Origin: Enchytraeus crypticus
Lineage: Eukaryota; Annelida; Clitellata; Enchytraeida; Enchytraeidae
Direction: 5' to 3'
Length of the DNA: 64,000 nucleotides
NCBI GenBank assembly: GCA_905160935.1
Contig: CAJHZI010000688.1
Coordinates: 305,429 to 369,428, forward strand
The first letter of the stretch is position 1, and each line of letters opens with the position of its first letter. The position numbers were made by a program, and so were the translations under genes. The notes under the pieces were generated by a model, which saw nothing but the letters and a program-made list of their open reading frames with translations, was not told the DNA's origin and made no database searches. Of this stretch, positions 23,708 to 35,700 are shown piece by piece.

Positions 23708-24884
23708 GGCAGAAATAGCGCTCTTTATATAGAGAGCGATTTGATATAACTAAAATATCCAATATCAAAATGCAGTACAATATATATAATCTATTGCACA
23801 GACAATACAATATCCAACAATACCAACACAAAGAAGCACCCAAAGAAAGAATCCAATAACAGATCCCGAGCTCATTATTCTTTACTATTTCACCATTTCC
23901 TAACAATAGATTTCTTGGATATTGCTCAACATCTTAACCTTTGGAAAATCAATGTTGAATAATTCTGTACAGATTTCTTAGACAATACCAAATAATGGTA
24001 AATATCTACAATCAGATGTTTCTATGGCAACAAGGACTAAATGCCTAGAGATATTTCGGTTTTTTACTAGAAATTCTGATGGATTAACGGATAGCATTCA
24101 TTGCAGTATATACTTTTCTTTAGAAATCAGACCAAGAAAGTTGGGGAGGGGGGACAGGAACTTCAATTTGGTTATAATTTAGTCCACAGATACACTATAA
24201 TGTAAGGGCACAAAACCATAGGTAGAAATTCTATAGTAATAGTTCTGACCATGTTTCTTTTCTGATAGCTAGTAATAAGACGCCTGCTCTAAGACCGTAG
24301 GTCTCTCAGAAAACTACATTAAGCGATAAGTCAATTCCTTGTTAATTTTAAAATCTCCAAGGCCCAAGGTAAGTTTGATTAATTTCTAAAAATGTATTTT
24401 GTTTATCTGAATATCTGTATGTATGTGTATCCGTCTACATACGAGCATGGTTTGATTTTAAAATACACTAGTTTCCTCCCCCCCCCCCCCCCCCAATTCT
24501 TCGAATTAAGATCGCTCAAGGCATACACTGATTAATACCTAGCAACCGGAAAACAATGAAATTACTCATTCCATCGGGCGACGATAAGCTTAATAACATA
24601 GCAAAGCCTTCAGTAGAAGCAGTATCCAAGACAAATATGAATCAACGCTCTCATAGATTTCAATTTATTTTAAAAAACGAGAAAAGAATCAGCATGAGAT
24701 CAGCAGTTTATTTTACCTACTAATCAGATGAATAGGAATAGAATCCAAAACGACACAATTTACGTTTAAGCAACAACTAAATAATTTAATGGTATTTCTT
24801 GACCAATATTTAACTCCTTCAACATGACTAAATTATACTGCAAACAGAATTCTAGAGCAAATTAATTTTATTAAACTGCCTCTT
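23704..24884. other. Gene-free stretch
   Basis: Contains a poly-C run near 24477-24494. A 55-codon plus-strand frame at 24556-24723 (starts MKLLIPSGDDKLNN) has no support beyond being open. Confidence 0.45.
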
Positions 24885-25030
24885 AGTGCACTGCCTACCG
24901 GCAGGTCCATGGTATATAAAGCCTCCACTCTTCTCTGTCTTCCACTTTCCTCTTCATGTTCACATATGAGTGTGTCTTTAATTCATCTAACATACCTAAT
25001 CTCGGCCTGCCTCAGCCTCAATTTTTTCTA
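24885..25030 (-). mobile_element. GA-tailed LINE 3' end (family D)
   Basis: CTTAGTGCACTGCCTACCGG, CAGGTCCATGGTATATAAAG and TAACATACCTAATCTCGGCC match the copies at 53565 and 54426. Confidence 0.75.
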
Positions 25031-26510
25031 AACACAGATAATTAAACAATAATTGAAAAAGAAGCAAGACAATGACACTGAAAAAATAAGATTCAGAGAT
25101 TAGAGAAACCCGAGAATCGGATTGTGAGATTATTTATTAGATAGCTGTATCGTATCATATTATAAAATGAAATTTACAATTTCATAAAATTTTTCACGGA
25201 AATTGTTGGCCTTCAGTAAGACGCTGGTCCATTGGAAAATAATTAATTTATAATCAACCTGCCTACAGTAGACTCTGTGAGAAAGGCTTGGGCCAACTCG
25301 ATAACAATTTATAATTAATCTAACTTTATATACAGTGTAAAGTTTTACGTCTACTAGAAAATTTAGATTTATGAACAGTCAAGTTTATTAAGAACAACTA
25401 TCACAGTAAAATTCAAAAATGCAAAATGTTTAATTAAAAACTTTGAGCACATGTGTCTTCCTGTAGCTATGTAGATAAATATTTGAAAGATAAATTTCAA
25501 AATCCTTTATATAGCTTACTAACAATGACACATCCCAGTATTCCAATAATGTAAACATCATTAGCTTCATGGTATACCAAATTATTAACTATTTCATACT
25601 AATATTTAAAATATTACTGGGCTATTGTTACCATTGAATTATAATTGTCATTATTTCTAAGCTTCATTAAATTTAAATTAATTACAATAATGTCAATAAA
25701 TACAGTTTTATATAGCACCAAGTCTACATAACAAATATATACATCATCATCTTTCCTTGAAACCCAGGATATGAGTAAACCTTCTTTCAAAGTTTTTCGG
25801 TTCTTTTAAATTTGGTAGCAATCTCTGGAGCCTAATTAATCTCTGTGATCTAATTAAATAATGTCATATAGTTGCCTAGATTACAGAGTACACACAAATG
25901 ATGCTGGAATCCTAAACATGAATAATTTAACAAATATTAGTAGCTGTGTTTAACTTGTATCAAGTATTTAATATTATGCCTATGAGCAACCAGTAGTGAC
26001 GGCCAATCTACTTAAAAAGGAGTCACCGTTAAGCTGGAAACTTGCTGTTGTAAAATTACTTGAAAATTACAATTTTCTTTTATATCAGTCCAGGTACATA
26101 AAATGACTGATATTAAAATAATTTGCAGAAGCGGCCAATCTTTCCTATACATCTCATTAAAATATTTCATTTGTTGTATAATTGATGTCAATGTACTCAA
26201 AATTGTAAAGTGAATATTTAAATCAACTGAGAGCTGTCAATGTTTTAAGCCACTTCTAGCAAACACAAAAGAAGGCATTTGGTTAACACCTCAGAAGCTA
26301 TTATTTTAGCTGTTTTAGGTAGCTTTTAAACTTAAAGTATAATAAGCACTACAGCCCTTGCAAGCGATTGCTTAAGTGCTAAGTAACTGTGAACATAATG
26401 CAGTAGTGGAGACTAAGAGAGAGAGAGGATGGGAGACAGAGAATACGGTCTAGCAATTAAAATCTATATATTACTCATTTTCAGACAGAAATCCAAATGT
26501 TAATTTTAAT
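25031..26510. other. Gene-free stretch with one family E fragment
   Basis: A CAT-tail fragment lies at 25742-25850 (TTCCTTGAAACCCAGGATAT, GGTAGCAATCTCTGGAGCCT). Nothing else is recognised. Confidence 0.5.
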
Positions 26511-26511
26511 T

Positions 26512-26549
26512 ATATATATATATAATTGTATATATATAATTGTATACAT

Positions 26550-26636
<87 letters not shown>

Positions 26637-26655
26637 ATGTATAATTGTATATATA
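26512..26655. repeat. AT/GT microsatellite
   Basis: TA run with ATAATTGTATATATA modules at both ends and a short TGTGTG patch. Confidence 0.9.
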
Positions 26656-27359
26656 TAATTTAATTTGGAATGCTACCTGACAGAAAATGAGAAATATATT
26701 AAAGATTATAATTCGACTTAAAATTAATCAGTAATTAAATATGAATCATATACATGGTATACAGTAGTTTCACACACGGCTTCTTATTTGATGATAATAT
26801 TACCTCCAGGCTGCATCTAAGCACTATGAACACAGTAAACAAATTGTAAGCCTAATAAATTTAGTCTACCATAGATATTGCAAGAAATATGCACTAAATA
26901 GTCAACGATTATCAGATTTCAGAAACACGGTGCAATATCATATCAAGTGCATGCCTTTAAAATTAGACAGGAAAAGATAATAGATCACATAATACTAAAG
27001 TTATTTATTTAAATTTTGATTGATATATTTAGACTTGTTTAGCACTAAGAATATTGCAAGAGCCGCCCAGTTACTAAAGGATATAAGCAAATGTTGAGTT
27101 CTAGCCAATTGGGTATACCGTAAATTCGGTTCTTCACCATTTCGGGCCCAAGTCATTTTGTCCCTGGTGCCGAAATGGAAAAGGATGTGCACTTCGGTAT
27201 TACAAATATAAATGTGTAGGCCTAATATGATTTGTGTAAGACAAATGAATTTTTGCAACAAAAGCTCTGATATTTTAGTAGGCCCTACTATTAATACTAT
27301 CGATAGACCTCTAGAGGTTACCCATTCAGATCAACAATAATGCAATTTATCTACTAAAC

Positions 27360-27362
<3 letters not shown>

Positions 27363-27440
<78 letters not shown>
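27363..27440. repeat. AT microsatellite
   Basis: A TA run bracketed by GGTTTATATATA on both sides. Confidence 0.95.
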
Positions 27441-27441
<1 letters not shown>

Positions 27442-28188
27442 TGGTTTATATATAGTTGTCATCTCGGTACTAAGTCATCTCGGTCCTAAAAGTTAGGACT
27501 GATTAACTTGGGAATGAAAGGGCATAGGTCCAAATTGACCGCTACATACGCCAATTGTTCAATTTTGACTGGCTGAAATTTCCATCATGTTAAACACTAA
27601 CTTTTATTAGTTGTTAGTCCCGCAGATTAAATATTTGAGCTCATAAGTACAGAAATAAATATGCCATACATCTAATAGTCAATGGTCTACATTTACATGC
27701 ATAACAAACGTGTATTAATCCCTGGTCTATATACAATAACAAGATTAATAGTAGCAACAAAAATAACAACAGTAAAAGTAACAACAAAATCAACTAAATT
27801 CAAAATCAGAGGACCACAGTTGAACATTTAAAATAAGAAACAAGAAAGCCACCATTAATTTAAATGTAGCTACCGTGTAGCTAACGATAGCAGTAATATC
27901 ACAATAAACATAGCCTCTTTTAGCTTGCACTGAAATAGCAACTTAGAAGGTTTGTTAACTGAGAATTCCAATGGTTATCCCCAAGAAAAGTGGATATTTC
28001 TCAGTGGTTTGTCAAGCAAAGCAGACAGATATAGATTAGACTTCAAGAGGCTGTTCAAGACAAAATCAGATTATCACTTTATTTTAGAAGGAAAAGTGTG
28101 AAAGAGTTTAGATTAAAATAGAAAAAGGTGGAAGGCTACAGTATTCGTTTTAGATACTTTCATGCGGCTTTTAAGAAATTGCGCTTAC
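27441..28188. other. Gene-free stretch
   Basis: A short direct repeat GTCATCTCGGTAC / GTCATCTCGGTCC sits at 27456-27484. No gene is recognised. Confidence 0.45.
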
Positions 28189-28218
28189 TTTGCCCCTCCA
28201 GTAAGGACTTCAGACATT
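28189..28218 (-). CDS. Possible first coding exon of an unidentified minus-strand gene
   Basis: Minus strand: acceptor-like GAATAG, then A ATG TCT GAA, encoding MSEVLTGGA plus two bases, then a strong donor GTAAGC. Paired with the promoter-like region and donor at 28947 it would make a gene start, but no downstream exon was identified. A plus-strand reading of the same segment (28153-28228, with TTTTAG and GTAATA ends) is almost as plausible. Confidence 0.25.
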
Positions 28219-28946
28219 CTATTCAATGGTAATATTTCCTATTTATGTCTAAATTACCTGCCCATTCTAAAATAATTAACTTATAATGATAGTAGAAAGA
28301 TAATTTAAGTCAATAATAAGATAGCATAAAATATCTCTACAACCTTTCTCACCTCGGTAAAAAAATATTCGTATTTTTAATAACTATATTTTTCAATTAT
28401 GACTTCACTATTTGAATAATTAAATATTTATGATTTAAAATCTGTCTTATCAATTAATTTTCTGCAAATTTATATTTATTAGACAATACCAAAGATACTG
28501 TTGAAAGCTGATTATTAAATTAACATTTTAATAATATAGTAGGATCTATAAAAAAACATTACAAGCCGATATCCATGCCAGTTTCCATTCTCTAATTTTA
28601 AAGATAATATTATTAGAGGAAAGTTCGAAGAATTGCAATTTGACCCAACTGGTCCGGAGTCCGTAGCAATCGAAATCATGCCACTAGCTAAAGTTGAGAC
28701 ATTTCATATTCTTTGGTTTATAATATAAAGAACAATTATATTTTGCAAAACAGGCATTACATTATTAAATTATTATTATTATTATTAATTACTGTGATTA
28801 GAGATTCTTGATTCTCTTTTGGAACAAAAAGTAGCATAATATTATTTTGATGGACAACAATGCTTTGTGATCAGCTGTTAGTCAAGAAGACAACAAAAAA
28901 ACTGTAAAACTCTCAATTGCTACGCTTTAATTTAACTATAACTTAC

Positions 28947-29170
28947 CAGAGATATCTTGTAATTGTGCTTGTGAAGCGAGCGCGCGCTATGAAAAGACTG
29001 CCGGACAAAGAAATAATCCGGATTATAAAATATTTCGACCTAATTCCTCCAACCTAACTCACAGCCAATGTAAATAATGGCCTACATGCTTTGTTTACAT
29101 CCAACCTTAGGCCTGTAGCGAAAGAAGCCTAAATAGGCCTCTACATGCGATAGCCAATCAGATTGCAGAG
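28947..29170 (-). promoter_or_regulatory. Promoter-like region and possible noncoding first exon
   Basis: A CpG-bearing patch (GCGAGCGCGCGCTATG near 28976) is flanked by two CCAAT boxes, CAGCCAATGT (29063) and TAGCCAATCAG (29151), the second a perfect NF-Y-type site. On the minus strand the patch ends in ATCTCTG and a consensus donor GTAAGTTATA at 28946. This is how a TATA-less promoter and first exon look, about 2 kb downstream of the RUSF1 stop. Confidence 0.35.
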
Positions 29171-29760
29171 TCAAGGTCGCATGTACGTCTTCCTAATTCA
29201 GCTCCAGTATAAGACACTTCGCCAGAACACTTTATTTCAAACCTTAAGAAATAGCGATATTAAGATGAGACGTTAAACTTCGTATATTATATATAATAAT
29301 TCAATTGCTCTATTATATATATATATATCCAGATCAAAAATGAAAATTTACTGTAATTGGTAGTTATGTACAAGGAATTTCTCTAGGCCACGAGTTGCAG
29401 CAATATGAATATCAATTAGCAGGCCTATCCTGATGCCTGGATATGACACAATTCTAATGTATAGTACAAAATTGACTGAAAGAATGTTTGTATGTATGTA
29501 CGCATAAAATACGCTTACGCTGACAAAGTTGCATTACCAAATCGACGCAAAACAAGAGCCTTGCAGAATGGTTCTTTGTCACTTGTGCTCATCAAAATAA
29601 TTTATTTCATCGAACGAACTAGCTGACTTTCCAGATAAAGTCTGTTTATTTTAAGGCCAGACGTGATATCAATTTTGTGGTAGGCCTTTGTTATTATTAA
29701 TCATGTTTGCCGCTTGAATCACATAATAAGCTTAGCTGGCAGCGGATATATACATAATAT

Positions 29761-29998
29761 AATGTCTCAATAGCGCAGGCGTTAGAGGCTTCAGGTAGTT
29801 TAAATGAAAAATCCTGGGGTGAATATTGAACTATCACGGGTTCGATTCCCAGCCGCGCTGATCCGAGAGTAAAATGTCCGACTGGTTACATGAAAAATGA
29901 ACCAAAAATAAACTTCAAAAGTCTTAAGACTGGAGGAAGTCTATTGGTATCCCGACCCTGGTTGAAGTGTGATTTAAGGGAAGATGATGATGATGAAA
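29761..29998 (+). mobile_element. SINE family B, full length with GAT tail
   Basis: A tRNA-like head (AATGTCTCAATAGCGCAGGC through the B-box CGGGTTCGATTCCCAG) is followed by a body TCCGAGAGTAAAATGTCCGA and a tail GGTATCCCGACCCTGGTTGA ending in GATGATGATGATGA. The tail is the same as the 3' end of the LINE-like family E at 21722-22006, so this SINE probably uses that LINE's machinery. Confidence 0.85.
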
Positions 29999-30659
29999 GT
30001 ATCCAAGATATCAATTAATTAGCTCACATTAATCATACCATTCAGAGCTCCCCTGTAGCTAATGTTGTCATTGTATCAACACGTATGACGCTGTTATAAT
30101 AATCCTATATGTCTTTAATATGTATTTGGTATGTCCTAAACAAGCATGCAATTGCTTCCTAATTACTGTTATGTATGTTTTCTTTACAATTCTGTGATTG
30201 GTGGTCTCTCTTTGACCACTACCTGTACTACGCTTGTACAACCTGGCCTAATTAAGTATATTACGGTGCACAGATATGTGACGTTAGGCCTAAATAGCAA
30301 TATTAATTTGGAAATTTCATATAGTTATAGTTGGTTACTTGCTTTTTTGATAAATGCACAGTTGTATAATGTCGTTCTCAGTCTTATATTGAACTATGGG
30401 TTATTATATTTTTACTAGTATTGATGCAAGTTACGTGTTTAGTGAGCCTTAAAAAAGCATGCAAATGCTTCCTGATTCTGTAATGTTATGTTATGGTAAT
30501 AAATTCTAATTATTAATTATTCTAATAAATTCTAGGTAGCACAAAACAGAGAGACACGTAGACATAGTTTTACAGGTTTATTTCTCACATAAAACAATTA
30601 TAGGCTTATAGCGACATAAATTAACATATGAAATTGCTACCATTACCAAGTAATAGTTA
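29999..30659. other. Gene-free stretch downstream of RUSF1
   Basis: The 90-codon plus-strand frame at 30146-30418 is AT-rich without family similarity. Nothing else is seen. Confidence 0.4.
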
Positions 30660-30935
30660 AATTCTCTCTCTCTCCCTATCTCGGTGCATTGACTTCAAAT
30701 TTTAGCAGGTCCATGGAGTATAAATCCTCCACATATTAATACTCTCTGCTTTTCTCTTCATATAAAAATACGAATTAACATTCTATGCCAATTATTTATT
30801 AAATCATCCATCAACCTAAGTCTTGGTCTTCCTCTAACCTTTTTCCTTCCATTCTTCATTCAATTAATAGAGAAAAGAGAGCGAGAGAGAGAGACAGAGA
30901 ACTGACCAAGAATGATCTCTCTCTCTCTCACACAC
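30660..30935 (-). mobile_element. GA-tailed LINE 3' end, diverged, with GA/CT runs
   Basis: CTCTCTCTCTCCCTATCTCG, AGCAGGTCCATGGAGTATAA and CCTAAGTCTTGGTCTTCCTC keep the family D order. GAGAGAGA and CTCTCTC runs follow at 30876-30945. Confidence 0.65.
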
Positions 30936-31036
30936 ACATTCTCTCGCTTATAAACAAATAAACTGAGGGACTGAAGCAATATAGCTGCTCCGTCTCATTC
31001 TATAAAGACTTGACTCCGCACTATCCTCATACAGGG

Positions 31037-31153
31037 AATATGTAGTTAGTTCCATTCGCTCCGACATTCATCAGCAATGTGTAGTTAGTTCTATTCACTC
31101 CTGCATTCATCAGCAATGTGTAGTTAGTCCCATTCACTCCGCCATTCATCAGC
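31037..31153 (-). repeat. 39-bp minisatellite made from the RUSF1 stop-codon region
   Basis: Three 39-bp units (31153-31115, 31114-31076, 31075-31037) each start GCTGATGAATG on the minus strand. The first unit is the real end of the RUSF1 coding sequence (ADEWRSEWD and TAA). The other two are diverged copies in the 3' UTR that can still be read as similar codons. Confidence 0.92.
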
Positions 31154-31266
31154 ACATAACTGCACAGGACTTGTTCTCCAACCCACTGACTCGACTCTCT
31201 CGCAGAAAGTTGACCAGCTGTTCTGCACAAAGGCCAATGACTCCCGTAATGCTGCGGTTACGTTAC
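31124..31266 (-). CDS. RUSF1: RUSF1 exon 13 (stop)
   Basis: Acceptor GATGCAG, then GT AAC GTA; 2 bases, 46 codons and TAA (31126-31124). Encodes [20 protein letters not shown] through the conserved GWRT and DEWRSEW motifs. Confidence 0.93.
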
Positions 31267-32594
31267 CTGCATCAATGCATACGATATGGACATAGATTAC
31301 ACACTTGAACCAGTTTATCCATTATCACGTTCTACGCATAGTGTAATAAATCCACTGCAACTTCCGTGGAGTAAAAGTTCAATATCAAATACACATCATC
31401 TTCATCGTCCTTAAGCCTATAAAGTACATTTCTTTAGTAGATGTCCTTGGGATATTCAATATCAAATTAGTCATTACTTACAGTGATTTTACACTGATTA
31501 TATATGTACGTCAAACATATGATAGCATTGACAAATATATTATAAATATATTTATATATTGTGGTATGTTTTCTCTCCAGCGTTCTGTCAAGTGGCAGGT
31601 CCAAGGTAAATATTCCTATGATTGTTTTGGTCTTAACATCAAAACACAGAAATAGTTGCTACGCATTTGAATAAGAACCTAAACCAGATAATTTAAACCC
31701 AAAAAAATTATTTTATAAGTTCAACAATTTACAAAATTTAATTGATACTTACCTTCTCGTATAGCTGTCACAGAATTATTTAACCAGAAGTCATCGAACA
31801 TCTACAGCATTAAAATCATAAGACTTAAGAGCTTAACTTTATTTTCATCCCTCAATACAGTCATATTTTACTATAAAAGCTATGGGAGGTGCCTTTAGAC
31901 TTGAAGTCTAACTGTTAAGATGTGTATATGTTTCACACCTCGAATTATATGACCAATTATTATTGATACATATTTCACACAGTGACACAGGTCTGTAATT
32001 ATACAAATAAAATTAATGATACAGTAAAAAAATTCTAAAAAAGATATAAAAATAGAAGTAAATGCAAATCAGATTCAAGACAATTTAAGATAAAATAGCC
32101 ACAGGTGAAGAGTAAATAAATAAAATTGCAAATATAAAAAAGACAGCAATTAGGTACATATCATGTGTGAAATTAAACACATAAATATCTAACCACAGTA
32201 TGTTTAGATTGTGACACAGCGTGATAGCAGTATTCAAGTACTAGGGCATGATAGCAGGCCTTCAGCTGATCAATGAACTCTGACCTCGAGTGCAGCACTA
32301 TGTTAATCTCACCTGCATTAGACAATTTTTATATAGAGCTTTATTGTCAACATTCAGGTAGCAGGACAAAAACAAACTACAAATACAATCATGCAAGCAA
32401 AACGCAAAAAATAGCACTGAAAACATTTGACGCAAACATAAATGCTGTTAATTTTATCTGCATTACATGTCTAAATACATACTATTATATTGTATTATAT
32501 TATTTTATATTATACACATAAATAAGCCATTAAATAAAATAGTTGTAGCAGTAGTAGAACAAATGTTATATAGGAACATTCATTCATTATTCAA

Positions 32595-32626
<32 letters not shown>

Positions 32627-32668
32627 TGAGAGAAAGGCATATATATACACACACACACACACACATAC

Positions 32669-32726
<58 letters not shown>

Positions 32727-32753
32727 TTATATATATATATATATATATATATA

Positions 32754-32798
<45 letters not shown>

Positions 32799-35700
32799 AA
32801 CTAAGGATGAATATACGGCCTACCCTTTCTTAGATCAATGCTGAGTATGTACGAAGATTTTCTGAACGTTGACAAAGCTTCTGACAAACTAAATTGCCTA
32901 GAGGACAAAGCAAGAAAAATAATATGACTTTACAGAGTAGTGATATATTGATTACAAGTTATTATAATATAACAACAACAACACATAGTCCTATGACACC
33001 AAATTGAGGCAAACCGATGCTATTTGATGCCAAACGACTGACAAACCAAGAACAGCATTAGTATCCCGCACGATAATGTTTTATACTATTTATTAGAGCC
33101 CAATTTGATCAACAATAAGTAAGGGCAGTACACAGAAAGTCGGACACTATTAATTATTAAGAAAATTTTATTGAATTATCAATCAATCAATAAAAATTTA
33201 GCGCCCGGTTCCTGGCTATAAGGCAGTGTCAGAGACGTCCAAGCATACTCTGCATCAACAGTCGCCAACGCACCGACTTAGTATGCAACGGCCGCAAGAG
33301 AAAGCGAGATTAAAACAATTAATTAACAATGTAAAATAATCTAATTAACAACGGAAACCTATAAAGCAGTGTCGTGGCCGAAATCGGTCTTCCAGACTAC
33401 TTTGCAGAACGATCCTACATATTAATAAATTAAATTACATTTAAATTAGTCATGTAAGATAAACTAGCTTCCGTACATCAGGTCCCATTGAGCGTCAGAT
33501 ACAATTGTTATCATCATAGATAACTAAGTAACTGTAACTAACTACTGTAGATTGAACAATGAACATTGAAGCAATGAACAGTTTTCTACGCGAATTGTCA
33601 TAGAATAAAAGAGAACAACTCATTGAAAATACACATGATACTTACACATTGGAAAGTTGCTGCAGTTGACATCCCAAGTTAATGCGAAATTTTCTTCGAC
33701 TTCCTAAACAAATACATCCTAACATATTTATACTGTCGTAAGAATATAAGATAGATAATACTACTAAGATAGCTAAGTAAACATGCATAAACTATCCTGC
33801 CACAGGGTTTAACAGTGGTAACACTAAGATAGCTAAGTAAACAGGCATAAACTATCCTGCCACAGGGTTTAACAGTGGTAACACTAAGATAGATAAGTAA
33901 ACAGGCATAAACTATCCTGCCACAGGGTTTAACAGTGGTAACACTAAGATAGATAAGTAAACAGGCATAAACTATCCTGCCACAGGGTTTAACAGTGGTA
34001 ACACTAAGATAGATAAGTAAACATGCATAAACTATCCTGCCACAGGGTTAAACAGTGTTAACACTAAGATAGATAAGTAAACAGGCATAAACTATCCTGC
34101 CACAGGGTTTAACAGTGGTAACACTAAGATAGATAAGTAAACAGGCATAAACTATCCTACAGTAAACAGGCATAAACTATCCTGCCACAGGGTTTAACAG
34201 TGGTAACACTAAGATAGATAAGTAAACAGGCATAAACTATCCTGCCACAGGGTTTAACAGTGGTAACACTAAGATAGATAAGTAAACAGGCATAAACTAT
34301 CCTGCCACAGGGGTGGTAAACAGGCATAAACTATCCTGCCACAGGGTTAAACAGTGTTAACACTAAGATAGATAAGTAAACAGGCATAAACTATCCTGCC
34401 ACAGGGTTTAACAGTGGTAACACTAAGATAGATAAGTAAACAGGCATAAACTATCCTGCCACAGGGTTTAACAGTGGTAACACTAAGATAGATAAGTAAA
34501 CAGGCATAAACTATCCTGCCACAGGGTTAACAGTGGTAACACTAAGATAGATAAGTAAACAGGCATAAACTATCCTGCCACAGGGTTTAACAGTGGTAAC
34601 ACTAAGATAGATAAGTAAACAGGCATAAACTATCCTGCCACAGGGTTTAACAGTGGTAACACTAAGATAGATAAGTAAACAGGCATAAACTATCCTGCCA
34701 CAGGGTTTAACAGTGTTAACACTAAGATAGATAAGTAAACAGGCATAAACTATCCTGCCACAGGCACAACTGTATTAACACTACTAAGATAATATAATAA
34801 TAACACATTATAGTGAAATGATCAACTACATTGATATCTATCACTTTTAATATCATATGTTAAATCCGTTAGGCAATTTTGTCCATTTTCCGTGTAGCCA
34901 GTCCAGTGAATGTCCGAGATTTTACTCTCAGATCAGCGCGGCTGGGATTCGAACCCACGAGGGTTCAATTCACCTCAGGGTCTGTGATTTAAAACTTCAT
35001 GACGTTATCTACACCTCTAACCATTGCGCTATTGAGACATTCAAATTAAGATAGATGAGTAAACAAGCATAACTATCCTGTCACAAGGCTTAACAGTGTT
35101 AACACTAAGATAGATCAATAAACAGGCATAAACTATCCGACCACAAGGCTTAATTGTGTTAACACTACTAAGATAGATAAGTAAACAAGCATAAACTAAC
35201 GCCACAAGACAGGTTCCAGGAAGTTGGCTTGTTTCACTCCAAGCACGTGATTACGGTCAAGGCTTATATTTTTCTCCTGACAACTGTGGAGTTGTTGCAG
35301 AGCATTGGACACAACGAGATGAAGTCGAGCCTGGTTAAATGTTTCCATTCGAACAGCGGTAACAGCAGAATAGTTAGCATAGAGATGTAGAGAAGTGAAT
35401 ATGATGAACAATGTCCACACTAATCTGTAACAGCAGAATAGTTAGCATAGAGTCATATAAATCATCAGAAAATTAATCATTCGATTTGAAGCATATACTG
35501 GCACATTCATGTTCTCTTGGGGCAATAATTAATAATTAATTAAATGATGATTTATTTAATATTTAGGCCTAGAAAAGAATACAGCAAATCACATTCATAC
35601 CCAAGTACTAATCTAAAAATCTGTACTAGCGAATAATAATAAGAAGAAGCACTTAATATGTAATCAAATATGTAACATTTATTAGAATTTTAGAAATGTT

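Noticed and set aside
23550-23906. 118-codon minus-strand frame with an IYIYIY core
   Set aside because: It is an AT microsatellite read as codons; the flanks carry a retroposon end.
28153-28228. Plus-strand exon-like segment reading YFHAAFKKLRLLCPSSKD
   Set aside because: I first took YFHA for a RUSF1 motif, but the true RUSF1 exon is at 32312-32194 on the other strand; nothing else supports it.
32598-32792. Plus-strand frame RERERE...YIYIYI
   Set aside because: AG, AC and AT microsatellites; lies in RUSF1 intron 10.
33771-34790. Regular 60-bp units as a CRISPR array
   Set aside because: The whole 60-bp unit repeats with no unique spacers, and the setting is an animal intron.
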